Shown here: positions 44,410-55,305 of the stretch, piece after piece
Layout of the letters: each line of letters starts with the position of its first letter
How positions within the stretch are numbered: position 1 is the stretch's first letter
DNA from: Zerene cesonia
Lineage: Eukaryota; Arthropoda; Insecta; Lepidoptera; Pieridae
NCBI RefSeq assembly: GCF_012273895.1
Contig: NC_052125.1
Location: 1,488,001 to 1,552,000 of the forward strand
DNA length: 64,000 nt
Direction of reading: 5' to 3'
The notes under the pieces: generated by a model
Seen by the model: the letters and a program-made list of their open reading frames with translations, nothing else
Told to the model about the DNA's origin: nothing
The model's database searches: none
Translations under genes and position numbers: made by a program

Positions 44410-45435
44410 TCACATGCGAGTGGAGTCTTCTCTAGTCATTGCAACGTTTCCATCGCCAGCCGAGTATTGCACTTTTCCACTGCCGCAACTAGGTAGCGCG
44501 CCATCTACTGCAACTGTTCCCAAGAAGGGTATTATACCATCAACGGATAAACGTCCTTGAATAGTATTCTCAGAGTATAAAGAGATGCCGGTAGGAGCGA
44601 TAGGCGAATAGGAGAACACTTCAAAAACTCCGCCATTAAACGCTGATATCTTATCAAAGTTGTAAGCAAATTTTGGTTGGTTAGTAACCTCTCGAGTTAA
44701 GGCTTCTTGTGGATATGTTATTTGAGAACGCAGTCCATATGCTGGAATTTCACATCGGCCAGAAATCATCTTAAAAAAGAGAATAGGTTTTTATGTATTG
44801 AAAGCAAGATCAGTAAGTATGATGATTCTTTAAACTTATAAATATATTACATCATACGCGTAATAGGTTTATTTAAATGTTTATGAAGCACTAGCTTTTT
44901 GCACACACACACACACACACAAACATCATATAAAATCGTAGTGACGTAAAGAAGATGAATAATTAAAAAACCGAATAAACAAATATAATTTGTGATTAAA
45001 GTAAGATAGTTACATAAATACATGTATTTAAGAGATAAATTGAAATAAATGTGTGAAATAGTCAGTTACGTATGTATAGTTTCAATAAATAAACAAACCA
45101 AGGAGTTGAATATCAAAAAGCTTGTTTAATCTTATTTAACTTATAATAACACTAGCTGCGCCCCGCGGTTTCACCCGCGTATGTTAATATCCCGTAGGAA
45201 TATCTGGATATAAAGTTGCCTATATGTTATTCCAGTTATCTAGCAATCTACGTACCAAATTTCATTGCATACGGTTCAGTAGTCTTTGCGTGAAAGAGTA
45301 ACAAATACACACACACATCCTTACAAACTTTTGCATTTGTAATATTAGTAGGAAGAATATTATAGGAATGATTATTAATAAAAGTACCTGAATAAAAAGC
45401 ATAACTGTGTACCCAAAAACGAATTTGGAAGCCAT
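44410..45435 (-). CDS. Chorion gene 4: divergent B-like protein
   Basis: Exon 1 at 45435-45388 (MASKFVFGYTVMLFIQ) and exon 2 at 44769-44410, phase 0, 135 aa. Class B domain at residues about 62-128: GGVFEVFSYSPIAPTGISLY, SENTIQGRLSVDGIIPFLGT, VAVDGALPSCGSGKVQY. The invariant YGCGNG of B proteins is changed to YSAGDG, so that Cys is lost, while a new Cys appears in ALPSCG. The N-terminal arm lacks Gly/Tyr repeats. TATAAA is readable on the minus strand at 45490-45485, about 50 bp upstream. It is divergent to gene 5 across 1.55 kb. The intron contains a family 1 Helitron. Confidence 0.87.
44898..44922. repeat. (AC)n microsatellite
   Basis: About eleven CA/AC units inside the intron of chorion gene 4. 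Confidence 0.85.
45152..45353 (-). mobile_element. Helitron family 1 (in gene 4 intron)
   Basis: CTAGCTGCGCCCCGCGGTTT to TGTAATATTAGTAGGA. Confidence 0.75.
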
Positions 45436-45769
45436 TTTGTTAATTTCCCGCCAACGAAATAACCTAAATTGATAAATAACAGAATTTATACATTAAAACA
45501 GAGGTATATGTAGGTGATGTTTTTGAATACCAATCAATAACTTTATACGTGCCTTTACGAAATTTTATGACGCGGTCTTTAACTATATCAGTATGTCCTT
45601 CGAAAGTTGTTAATTTTTATTCATTTATGTTATCATTTATATGTATAATTTTATATCTATGGTGGAGGTGACACTATTGTTCAACTGTGATGATGATTAG
45701 AACGATGATGTTGAAGGTGATTATTAGCGGTGTTTATGAATTACATTTTCAATTTCATCATCTATCTGT

Positions 45770-45925
45770 ACTAATATTATAAAGCTGAAGAGTTTATTTG
45801 TTTGTTTGAACGCACTAATCTCAGAAACAACTGGTCCGATTGGAAATTCTTTCAGGGTTAGATAGCCCATTTATTGAGGAAGGCTATAGGCCATATACGG
45901 GCGACACCGGAGCGGATCGCTACTT
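45770..45925 (+). mobile_element. Helitron-like element, family 3
   Basis: TACTAATATTATAAAGCTGA, CAACTGGTCCGATTGGAAAT, ending near GCGACACCGGAGCGGATCGC. Lies between divergent genes 4 and 5. Confidence 0.6.
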
Positions 45926-46221
45926 TATAATATTGCTATCAAAGAAGAGATGGTTCTAGAATAGGGAAGTGTGTCAGATAAAAAGATAAATTATCACATT
46001 TCTGCAAAACATGAAATTTGAATTCTATTTTTGTTTTAAAAAGCTTTGAATATGGTACACAGAGCAAAGTATGTTGTTGGAATTTTAGAAAAGTTAAATA
46101 CCTCTAAGGGACTTTAAATAGAACGAATTTTTTGAACCGCCATTGCGTCCTCTACCTACAGGTACCATATTAATTGCTCAGTACGCGACACCTGTATATC
46201 CTTAACATACTATACTCACAA

Positions 46222-46350
46222 TAATATTATAAATGTGAAAGTTTGTTTGTTAGAATATTTGTCCGTCAATCACGCTGAAACTACTGAACGGATTTTGAAG
46301 AAATTTGGTATACGGACAGAATATGAGCTGACTTGGGTGATAGGATACGT
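46222..46350 (+). mobile_element. Helitron-like element, family 4, 5' part
   Basis: TAATATTATAAATGTGAAAG, TTTGTCCGTCAATCACGCTG, AACTACTGAACGGATTTTGA. The 3' end is missing. Confidence 0.5.
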
Positions 46351-46529
46351 TTTATTTAGATTTTACGTTATTTCTTTATAAATATCCGTGTATGTGTTTA
46401 TGTTTTTTCTTGTTTCCTGTATAATGTTCAGTCTTTTGTCTTTTTTGTTAGTTTTTGTGTGTGTACTTATATGTATTTATTTATTTTTATTTAATTTCAA
46501 GTAACTCAGACTCATTTTGTTAATGACAA

Positions 46530-46598
46530 TTAATTCTTAAAAACTATGTTAGTATATTATGTCTTATATAAAATACTAGCATAGTTTTTAAGAATTAA
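46530..46598. repeat. Hairpin with 26-bp arms
   Basis: Left arm begins TTAATTCTTAAAAACTATG and right arm ends CATAGTTTTTAAGAATTAA; one mismatch in 26 bp, loop about 17 bases. Lies between genes 4 and 5. Confidence 0.85.
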
Positions 46599-46870
46599 CA
46601 TAGATACACATTTATACACGTGTGAATAAATGTGTGTCTATGTCTATGTCTATGTCTATCACGATCAAATGCTCCTTTGGTATAAAACAGCAATTCTGAT
46701 ATCTGATTAATAATTATATTTTCAATAATTGCTTTTATGTGACAGTAGTGATATTTACCACGTTCTTTTTCTTGGATTTGATAGATAGTGTATGATGAAA
46801 ATGAAGAAACAGTATTAAAAGATATTAAATCGAACCACTATCAATATTGCAAGGAAATAAAATCAAATGA

Positions 46871-46934
46871 TCACGTATGATGAGAAATTACAAAAGACGA
46901 GTTTTGTCATTTCGATATATCTTCTTATATAAAA
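46871..46934 (+). promoter_or_regulatory. Chorion-type promoter of gene 5
   Basis: TCACGT at 46871-46876 and TATATAAAA at 46926-46934, about 51 bp before the ATG. Confidence 0.7.
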
Positions 46935-46984
46935 TATGATTTAGTTAAAGTAGATTGAATTGCATTAAAAACAACATAGTGATC

Positions 46985-47882
46985 ATGTCTACTATCGCTT
47001 TTCTGATATTTTGCGTTCAAGTTTGCTTAATTCAGGTAAGGAATAGACAAAATTAAGATTAAAATTCATAGCGGTAAGGCTCAAAATAAACTGAGACTAT
47101 TCGTTTTGTTTGCCTGTAGCTCAATTGAGGCCGGAATTCTTTAAGTATCTTATGTAAAATGTGATATATTTGTTTTTTTGCGAGTTTACAATGCATGAAG
47201 CATGACATTATGCATAATTAAGAAATTAAAATCACGTTATCCCATACGAAAGGAGGGAAGGGATTAACTCGAAACATCTGTCATTCAAGAAAATATATAA
47301 TAATAATTGTTCTTTAAATTTATTAACACATATATATCAATAGCTCTTTGTAATCTTTTGAGTATACTCAATCTTATTAAAGAAGCTTCAATAAACAGGG
47401 AAAAAATGTATAATGCAAAACTGTAAGTTGTTACATCTTCCAAACACAATCTTAAATTAAATTATTCATCGTTTCAGAATGTATACAGTCAAGGCATAGG
47501 CGCTGGAACATACGCTCCAAGTTTTACGAATCCAGCGTTAGGCCTTACCAATCCAGCCCTTGTAACTGGCATGAACCTGGCACCTGGTGCTGTCGCTGGC
47601 CCATACAATGGTCCAATACCTGGCCCATACAATGGCCCAATAGCTGGCCCAGTAGCTGGCCAAATAGCTGGTCCATATGAAGCCATCGCTGGCGCGTACG
47701 GCGGTTCTGGCATCGGCGACGTAGCCGTGGTTGGTGAGATGCCGGTGGCTGGCACCACGCTGGTCACCGGTCAAGTGCCGATCCTTGGTGCAGTGAGATT
47801 CTCTGGAGACCTGCCAGCTGGTGGCATCGTGTCTATATCGGGTAGCTGTGGCTGTGGGTCTAATGGTCCTATTGCATATTAG
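46985..47882 (+). CDS. Chorion gene 5: class A chorion protein
   Basis: Exon 1 46985-47035 (MSTIAFLIFCVQVCLIQ) and exon 2 47478-47882, phase 0, 151 aa. Leader and junction (LIQ then NVYSQ) are the standard class A signature. The arm is a run of Gly-Pro units (GPYNGPIPGPYNGPIAGPV). The class A central domain spans residues 90-151: AYGGSGIGDVAVVGEMPVAG, TTLVTGQVPILGAVRFSGDL, PAGGIVSISGSCGCG. These six-residue periodic beta strands form the antiparallel sheet of the eggshell protein. Cys content is low (CGCG only) compared with silkmoth high-cysteine types. Confidence 0.95.
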
Positions 47883-48390
47883 ATTAGAATAAGGTTATTA
47901 AATTATATACGTACAGTTATATCGTGTTTTATTTTTCATTTAATTGAATGAGATTAGTGGGGCATGAAAACAATGAACTATAAAGGTAGCTAGAAATTTT
48001 GCTTACAGCAAAATTGCTTGATAATACTGGCCTCATTTTTGATACAAATAAATTGTTTATACGCTTAATACAGCTGTTATATATATGCATCATAAGCGAT
48101 GTTTTCATACCAGTTTTATCGCATTAAATGTTGTGAGTCAATACCGAATTATAAAAATTCGAAGAAAGACTAAAACTCACTTATTAACATTTTGTAACTT
48201 TTTTAAGTGTCTATAATAAATTTAGTTAAAAAAACAATTAAAAAACACACTATAATAATGGAATCGACTGAATTATCTCACTTGCTTACAACGACAAAAA
48301 CTATACGAGTACATAAAGAAATTATTGTATCCTTGCAAACCTTATTAGGATAATAACGGATCGGACGTTTTTGACGAAACTTTCTCAAGC
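47883..48390. other. Intergenic sequence after gene 5
   Basis: No gene; AT-rich with no visible repeat. A clear AATAAA is not seen close to the gene 5 stop. Confidence 0.3.
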
Positions 48391-48394
48391 TTAT

Positions 48395-48672
48395 CTCATC
48401 ATCATCATCATCATCATCAGCCCATATATGTTCCCACTGCTGGGACACAGGCCTCCTATGAGGGTTCAGGCCATAATCCACCACGCTGGCCAAGTGCGGG
48501 TTGGCAGATGTCACATGTCGTCGAACTTTTTAATTCTTGGACATGCCGGTTTCCTCACGATGTTTTCCTTCACCGTTAAGCAGTGGTGATGTTATCCACA
48601 TGCGCAGATAAATTGAAAAATCAATTTATTTCCTGCACGCTCGCCCGGTCTCGAACCCCGACTTATCGATTT
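48395..48672 (+). mobile_element. SINE/retroposon family C (long copy)
   Basis: (ATC)n then CCCATATATGTTCCCACTGC, GGACACAGGCCTCCTATGAG, CCACGCTGGCCAAGTGCGGG, TTTCCTTCACCGTTAAGCAG. Confidence 0.75.
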
Positions 48673-48895
48673 TTGAAGCTTATCTATAACATTATAAATT
48701 TATTTATGTATGTATTACGAATTTGTGAGTATGTGCCGTTGAAATATCTAGATCTGTAGATCTAGATGATACAGCAATGGAAAGTCACTTCATCTGAAAT
48801 TAACTTATTTAAAACTAGTTATTAAACTATACGTACAATAAAATAGTAACCAGAACATTAAATGTTTTTTTTAAAGGAGTAAGTTTAATGGAATA

Positions 48896-49133
48896 CTAGC
48901 TGCGCCCCGCGGTTTCACCCGCGTAAGTCCGTATTCCGTAGGAATATCGGGATAAAAAGTTATGTAAATGTAATGTATTAAAGTATAGCCTTTATGTTAT
49001 TCCAATTGTCCAGTTGTCTACGTACCAAATTTCATTGCTATCCGTTCAGTAGTTTTTGCGTGAAAGAGCAACAAACACAAACACATCCTTACAAACTTTC
49101 GCATTTATAATATTACTAGTAGGACTAGTAGGA
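48896..49133 (-). mobile_element. Helitron family 1 with internal insertion
   Basis: CTAGCTGCGCCCCGCGGTTT end. About 25 bp of extra sequence (TGTAAATGTAATGTATTAAA) interrupts the usual GTTGCCTATATG. Ends TTATAATATTACTAGTAGGA. Confidence 0.7.
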
Positions 49134-49251
49134 TGAATGTCTTATAGACCTCAATAATGTGGTTAGTATTTTTTCTGTATATCTGTTTGTATGTGCGGAA
49201 GAATTTTGAGAAAATATTTCATAAACTAATATTAGGCTGAATTTATAGGCT

Positions 49252-49452
49252 ACTAGATTTTGCCCGCGGCTTGGCACGCTTTAATTCAGAGTAGTTTAAG
49301 AGATGTTATTTTATATATAAACCTTCCGCTTCAATAACTCTATCTATTAAAAAAAACTCCATCGAAATCCGTTGTGCAGTTTTAAAGATTTAAGCATACA
49401 AAGGGACATAGGAACAGAGAAATCGACTTTGTTGTATACTATGTATTGATAT
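49252..49452 (-). mobile_element. Helitron-like element, family 5
   Basis: CTAGATTTTGCCCGCGGCTT to GACTTTGTTGTATACTATGT; same family as 8247-8450. Confidence 0.5.
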
Positions 49453-49629
49453 TTTATTGAAAGAACGTTTCTTAAGTGTAGGTGGTGTAAAAGTAGGTGA
49501 TAGACATAGTTATGACATGAGGAACTGAAATAAAACTGAAATGCCTGTTTTCCGGCTAAGTAAAGTAAAAAGTTCATTTATTTGACAAGGTATACGCTTA
49601 TACAATAGAATTCTTCAAAGTATTAAATC

Positions 49630-49935
49630 GTTAAGTAGTGCTAAATTCAAAAACTATATTAAAAATGTATTAGTTCAGAGAGCCTACTATAGTATTAATG
49701 AATATATGGAAGATGACAATCCATGGAATGTTGTCGCTTAAGAACCACAGGTCAGTTCATTGGCATCATTGTTATGTACATGTTACATATTATGTAGAAT
49801 TAAAATGTAAAATTGATATTATTTTAAAAGAGCAACGACAGAGTTTTTTGCTGGCTCTTCTCTGTAGAAACTGCCTTCTGAACGGGTAATAAATGTCATA
49901 ACTGTATAATATGACGATTCAAAAGTGAGTTTTAT
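49630..49935 (+). mobile_element. LINE 3' end with polymerase C-terminus
   Basis: The frame reads SAKFKNYIKNVLVQRAYYSI and NEYMEDDNPWNVVA then stop, typical of the C-terminus of jockey-like reverse transcriptases, followed by the AAAAGAGCAACGACAGAGTT 3' UTR motif. Confidence 0.65.
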
Positions 49936-50019
49936 ATGTATAGGCAGAGATTATGGATTGATGTTATGGATTGATGTTATGAAATTTTCATATAATATGT
50001 TCAAATATTATCTTATTCT

Positions 50020-50262
50020 ACCCTCAAGTGGTGTTGGCAGAATATCAGCGTCAGGGTGCCATTGACTGATTGGTGATATTTATGCTGAGCCAAGAACCTT
50101 TTTAAGAACACAGTGCACATTTGTCTCCGTCCTGATTTTTCCTCTGTGTGTTAATTTTTTTTTTTGTTTATTTGTTTGTTAATTGTTTTATTTTGCATCT
50201 GTCGTGAATTTAATGTGTTCTTTTAATAAACGTTCAATCTATCTATCTATCTATCTATCTAA
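50020..50262 (+). mobile_element. Retroposon 3' end with (ATCT)n tail
   Basis: GTGTTGGCAGAATATCAGCG through TAATAAACGTTCAATCTATC and five or six ATCT units, a typical non-LTR microsatellite tail. Confidence 0.5.
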
Positions 50263-50748
50263 ATAATATTTACTATTTATGTTTACTAAAATAACAGAGA
50301 TATACCTACGGAACAAAATCCGCAAAATTGCCTCTTCGGAAAACCACTTAGTACAAAAATATGTTTAACCCGAGCGAAGCCGCGGACAAAAGCTAGTTAA
50401 ACATTAATTAATTATTCAGATGCTAAGGGCTAATATCAAGAAAGTTTCACGAAAATCTGTCCATTAGTTTCTACGTGAATGGTGGAGAACAAACAGACCA
50501 TTTACGACTATGAATAGAAAAAATAGCAAAATTATTATTTTTTGTTCATCTGTGTTTTTTTCGCTAGAACAATGGCGGTTTTGGTGGGGGGAGGGTCATT
50601 ACACACAGCAGTCATTTTCATAACAATATCATTATGTAAGTAAAAAATAATTAATTATTATTTAATATCACACACTTTCTGAGAACGCATGTAACGTTAT
50701 GACATATTATATTGCATGACAATTTACAAATTGTATGCAGTGAAGGAA

Positions 50749-50755
50749 TATAAAA
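50749..50755 (+). promoter_or_regulatory. TATA box of chorion gene 6
   Basis: TATAAAA about 50 bp before the ATG. No exact TCACGT was seen upstream. Confidence 0.55.
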
Positions 50756-50804
50756 TAGGTCATTGATTTCTAGATCACATTGTCAAGTGTATTCGAAAAC
50801 GGAC

Positions 50805-52178
50805 ATGTCTTTCAAAATCATTTTCTTGTGCGCCCAAGCGTTTTTGTTACAGGTAATTAATTGTATTACGTCTTCTGTGTTAATTGATTTATAATCGGTA
50901 TTTTAAAGCATTTATTTGTATAAGAAAATAGGAGAACACTTCACAGAATATGGGTGTTTTAAAGCATTTATTTGTATGAGATAATGGTAGCGGAGAACAC
51001 TTCATAAAATATGAGTAATTCGATGACAAATGCAATCATTACGATAATAAATGACAGCACTCTCGTTTTGTTTTTAACATACGATTAAATTAAATTTATT
51101 CTATATTAAATTCATGACATTTATTTACAATTATGCTTAAAACGGTGAAGAAAATCATCGTGAGGAAACCGGCATGTCCGAGAATCAAAAGTCTGACGAC
51201 ATCTGCCAGCCGGCATGGCCTGAACCCTTATAGGAGGCACGTGTTTCAGTGGGAACATATATGGGCTGATGATGATGATGATTTACAATTACTATCATGG
51301 ATACAATACAGATTATATAATTGTTTTATTAACTTCTAAGGAAGCGCGCTCCATCTTAGACCACATTTCTGACGCTTACCATCAGGCGAGATTGTGGTCA
51401 AACGCTTCCTTATCATGAATAAAAAAAAATGAAAAAAAACATGCTTTATCCAATTGACTTGTATGTTTGTATGTAACCGACTCCTTTAGAATCGATTTTT
51501 ACTCACTTCATCCGGACAGATTTAATTCCAACTTTGTACACCTATAAAGAATCGATGACAATACAATAATTTCATGAGTTTATATTATTGTCCTTACTAA
51601 GATCCCCAGGATTTAATATTTTACGAATACCTACTCTAAAAGATCTAATTCTTTCCTTAAAGCGTGTGTTTTAACAACAGTTTTTATTATACTTACAGGG
51701 CATCACCGCCCTGTGCATTAACAGTGCCTATCCTGAGAACCTCGCATATTCGTCTTACGCGACCTACCCACAATACGCGCCTGCACCATGTGGCTCATAC
51801 GCCGCCCCATACGCGGGTGCATATGCGCCCAGTGGACCATACAACCCAGCCATGCTATCTGCATCAAACGGAGGAGGTCTCGCTGTCGCCAGTTCTTCTC
51901 CAATCGCTCCAGTCGGAGTATCTATGACTTCTGAAAACGCATTCGAAGGTCCGTTAGCGGTTTCTGGGCAAATACCATTCTTAGGGGCAGTGGGAGTCGA
52001 GGGAGCTCTGCCCACAGCGGGCGCTGGCGCTATACAATACGGTTGTGGAAATGGCAATGTTGCCATGTTGGCTGAGGACATGGGTTACGGGTATGGAGCG
52101 GTTGCCCAGGGATATGCGCCTGCCGCGTATGGAGCCATGCCGTATGCCCAATATGCGCCGTATGGTGCTTGTTATTAG
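50805..52178 (+). CDS. Chorion gene 6: class B chorion protein
   Basis: Exon 1 50805-50852 (MSFKIIFLCAQAFLLQ) and exon 2 51699-52178, phase 0, 175 aa. The N-terminal arm is Tyr/Ala/Pro-rich. Class B domain at about 74-143: GGGLAVASSSPIAPVGVSMT, SENAFEGPLAVSGQIPFLGA, VGVEGALPTAGAGAIQYGCG, NGNVAMLAED. The C-terminal arm 144-175 is rich in Tyr, Ala and Gly and ends ACY, suiting tyrosine and cysteine cross-linking in the hardened eggshell. AATAAA follows at 52203. The intron (846 bp) carries a SINE family C fragment and a LINE tail. Confidence 0.95.
51165..51283 (-). mobile_element. SINE/retroposon family C, reverse (in gene 6 intron)
   Basis: GAGGAAACCGGCATGTCCGA, CATCTGCCAGCCGGCATGGC, GTGGGAACATATATGGGCTG then (GAT)n. 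Confidence 0.6.
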
Positions 52179-52273
52179 ATATAATAGATCAATTGTAGTA
52201 TTAATAAATGTTAAAATATATACGCTATTGTTTTATTTACATTTGGATGAGATTTAATGCTTTTATGATAAAA

Positions 52274-52482
52274 ACTAGTTTCACCCGCGTAAGTCCGTAT
52301 CCCATAGCAATATCGGGATAAAAAGTTCCTATATGTCATTCCTATTCTGCCTATATGTTCTTCCAGTTGTCCAGCTGTCTACGTAACAAATATCATTGTA
52401 ATCGGTGCAGTAGTTTTTGCGTGAAAGAGTAACAAACACACACACATCCTTACACATTTTCGCATTTATAATATTAGTAGGA
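52274..52482 (-). mobile_element. Helitron family 1, terminus truncated
   Basis: CTAGTTTCACCCGCGTAAGT lacks the GCGCCCCGCG part; ends TATAATATTAGTAGGAT. Confidence 0.65.
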
Positions 52483-52747
52483 TAGGATAGGATAGGACAT
52501 AATAAGAAAAGCTGAAGATGATTATGTTATGGTCATGGAAAATCTGACCCAATTCAATGATACCTTTACGATTTAATTTTTTACAATGTCGATGTTAGAT
52601 GCATTGCATAAGTCAGTAGTTGCATACACATTTATGTTAAAATGTCAAAGTCTGTCTGTGTGCCAGTCGCACTTTCAAGTTTAATCGAAATATAATCTAA
52701 AATCGATAATTAATTTAAATTTTCACTCATTATCATATACAAAAATA

Positions 52748-52922
52748 CAAGCCGACCCGGCAAACGCTGTTCTGCCTGTCTCGTATAATTTAAGGGTATG
52801 AAAAATAGATGTTGGCCGATTCTCAGACCTAGCCGATAGGCACACAAAATTTCATGGGAATCGATCCAGCCGCATCGGTGGAGTATGGTAACTAACAAGG
52901 TGACACGCGAATTTTAGATATA
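52748..52922 (-). mobile_element. Helitron-like element, family 2
   Basis: CAAGCCGACCCGGCAAACGC to GTGACACGCGAATTTTAGAT. Confidence 0.65.
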
Positions 52923-53240
52923 ACTCTTTATCAAACATCTTTATATAAAAAAAAAACTACTTCATTTGAGGTTCTATAAAATTATGATTACGAACATCAT
53001 ATCACCACCAATAGATTTGCAGCGGAAGGTTAACATGGTAACGATAGGACTACTCTAAATATTTAGTTGATTAGAGTATTCCTCATTGTAACTACTACGT
53101 AATTATTGTACAAGTGATCAGTCCGGAAGGAATTGGTAATGAGATCTGTTGATGGCTCGAGAACCACAGAAAAGAAGTAAATATTTAGTTTTAATAGCAT
53201 TAAAATCCTACTTCCTACTCCTACTATCCTTCCTACTATA

Positions 53241-53385
53241 TCCTACTAATATTATAAATGCGAAAGTTTGTAAGGATGTGTGAGTGTTTGTTGCTCTTTT
53301 ACGCAAAAACTACTGAACCGATTGCAATGAAATTTGGTACGTAGACAGCTGGACAACTGGAATAATATATAGGTAACTTTTTAAA
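53241..53385 (+). mobile_element. Helitron family 1, 5' part only
   Basis: TCCTACTAATATTATAAATG to AATAATATATAGGTAACTTT; the 3' hairpin is absent. Confidence 0.65.
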
Positions 53386-53446
53386 GAATAGGCAATGGCA
53401 ATTTAAAACTATTTGAAAATCGTTTTTATTTATTGTATATAAGACT

Positions 53447-53634
53447 TCACCCCGGCTCCGCCTGGATATCAAGATTCCCGTTTTATCCTCAGAGAGCAAT
53501 TAATTAGCATAAGACGTATCTTATCACCCAAGCCAGCTCATATCCTGTCTGCATACCAAATTTTGTCAGAATCCGTTCAGTAGTTTCAGCGTGATTACAA
53601 ACATCTCAACAAATTCACATTTATAATATTAGTG
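53447..53634 (-). mobile_element. Helitron-like element, family 4
   Basis: CACCCCGGCTCCGCCTGGAT, TCACCCAAGCCAGCTCATAT, TCCGTTCAGTAGTTTCAGCG, TTTATAATATTAGTG. Confidence 0.55.
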
Positions 53635-53907
53635 TTTTATAGAAACGCAGGCATAAAGTAGGATCGAACTAGAAATTTATTAATAACAAGCAATTGTTGT
53701 TATACAACAAAAAACGCGAACAACGAAGCAATAATTTCTATATAATGCCATGCTGTTACTACATATAAGTATTACAATTACAATAAATTGTTTGTAGAAA
53801 ATATGCACATGTCGTTCATGTATGATAAACGTTTTATTAGCATTCAATTGTTAAATGAATTTTGTAAGCATTTAAAATACTTTTGGGTGACTTATTTTAT
53901 TCTAATA

Positions 53908-54117
53908 TCCTACTAATATTATAAATGCGAAAGTTTGTAAGGATGTGTGGATGTGGATTGTGTGTTGGTTGCCTTTTCACGCAATAACTGCTTAATCGTT
54001 TGCAATTAAATTTGGTACGTAGACAGCTGGACAACTGGAATAACATATAGGCAACTTTTTGTCTCGATATTCTTACGGGATATGGACTTACGCGGGTGAA
54101 ACCGCGGGGCGCAGCTA
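53908..54117 (+). mobile_element. Helitron family 1
   Basis: TCCTACTAATATTATAAATG to AACCGCGGGGCGCAGCTAA. Confidence 0.75.
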
Positions 54118-54267
54118 ATAATATTAAAAAGCTGAAGATTTTGTTTCTTTGAACGCACTAATCTCAGGAACTGTCCGATTTGAAAAATTCTTTCAGTGTT
54201 AGATAGCTCATTTATTGAGAAAGAGTCTATATATGTACCACGGGCGAAGCCGGGGTGGACCACTAGT
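54118..54267 (+). mobile_element. Helitron-like element, family 3
   Basis: TAATATTAAAAAGCTGAAGA to CGGGCGAAGCCGGGGTGGAC. Inserted directly after the previous copy. Confidence 0.6.
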
Positions 54268-54727
54268 GTATTATATTGACAAAAAACTATAAAGCATCAT
54301 ATTACATTTATTAATTATTACGAGAAGGAAGGAAGAAATTGTAGGTTGTTTAACGAGTGAGTAATATATTATTAGGTTACTTACCAGCACATTATGGATT
54401 ACTATTTTTTTTGGTCAATGAAATTAATGGTTTTCAACCCTCATAGGAGGCCTGTATCCCAGCAGTGGGAACATGCATGGGCTGGTGGAGTACCTTTTGT
54501 TTTGGTCAAACCAATTAATGTTTTTCTAATATGCTGTAATGTCATAAATAGAGGATAATAAGGTTTTCTGTTTAACACTTGATATCAACATGCGTAATAT
54601 ATATTTTAACACACTTCTTTATTGTCTCTATATTAGCTTCACCTGGAATTTTTGTATGTAACTCCTTTAGTCTTCGATCCACTTTAAACGAGCAGATCTA
54701 ATACAAGCTTTGTACACTTATCAAGGA

Positions 54728-54927
54728 CTAGCTGCGCCCCGCGGTTTCACCCGCGTAAGTCCGTATCCCGTAGGAATATCGGGATAAAAAGTTGCTTATA
54801 TGTTATTCCAGTTGTCCAGCTATCTACGTACCAAATTTCATTGCAATCGGTTCAGTAGTTTTTGCGTGAAAGAGCAACAAACGCACACACATCCTTACAA
54901 ACTTTCGCATTTATAATATTAGTAGGA
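54728..54927 (-). mobile_element. Helitron family 1 (near intact)
   Basis: CTAGCTGCGCCCCGCGGTTT to TATAATATTAGTAGGA, 200 bp. Confidence 0.8.
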
Positions 54928-55199
54928 TTAGTAGGATGAGTGACAATACAATAATTTCATGTATTTATCTTATTATCCTGATTAGCATCGCCTGAATAAG
55001 TTAATATTACGTATAATCTGTAAAAGAGAATGTGAGATGATGCTATATCATAACAGTGTGTTTTTTAGTGTTTTAACCTGTATTTTTATGTTATTAACAA
55101 ACATTTAAAAAATACGAAAAACCGCTTTCCCATACGTACTTTTCGATGATAAAAATTACGCATTTTTATAAAGAAAACCATTTTATTATATTGAACATG

Positions 55200-55252
55200 T
55201 CACGTAAAATAACGCAACGCTATGTACAAATATAGGTCAATGTGTATATAAG
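55200..55252 (+). promoter_or_regulatory. Chorion-type promoter of gene 7
   Basis: TCACGT at 55200-55205 and TATATAAG at 55245-55252, about 54 bp before the ATG. Confidence 0.7.
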
Positions 55253-55305
55253 TCGTTTGAAGTTCTGGATGTTTTATTCTGAAACGAACTTCAGGTCAAG
55301 CCATA

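Noticed and set aside
51664..51927. Plus-strand frame rich in His/Thr/Pro overlapping the start of gene 6 exon 2
   Set aside because: Out-of-frame reading of the chorion exon.
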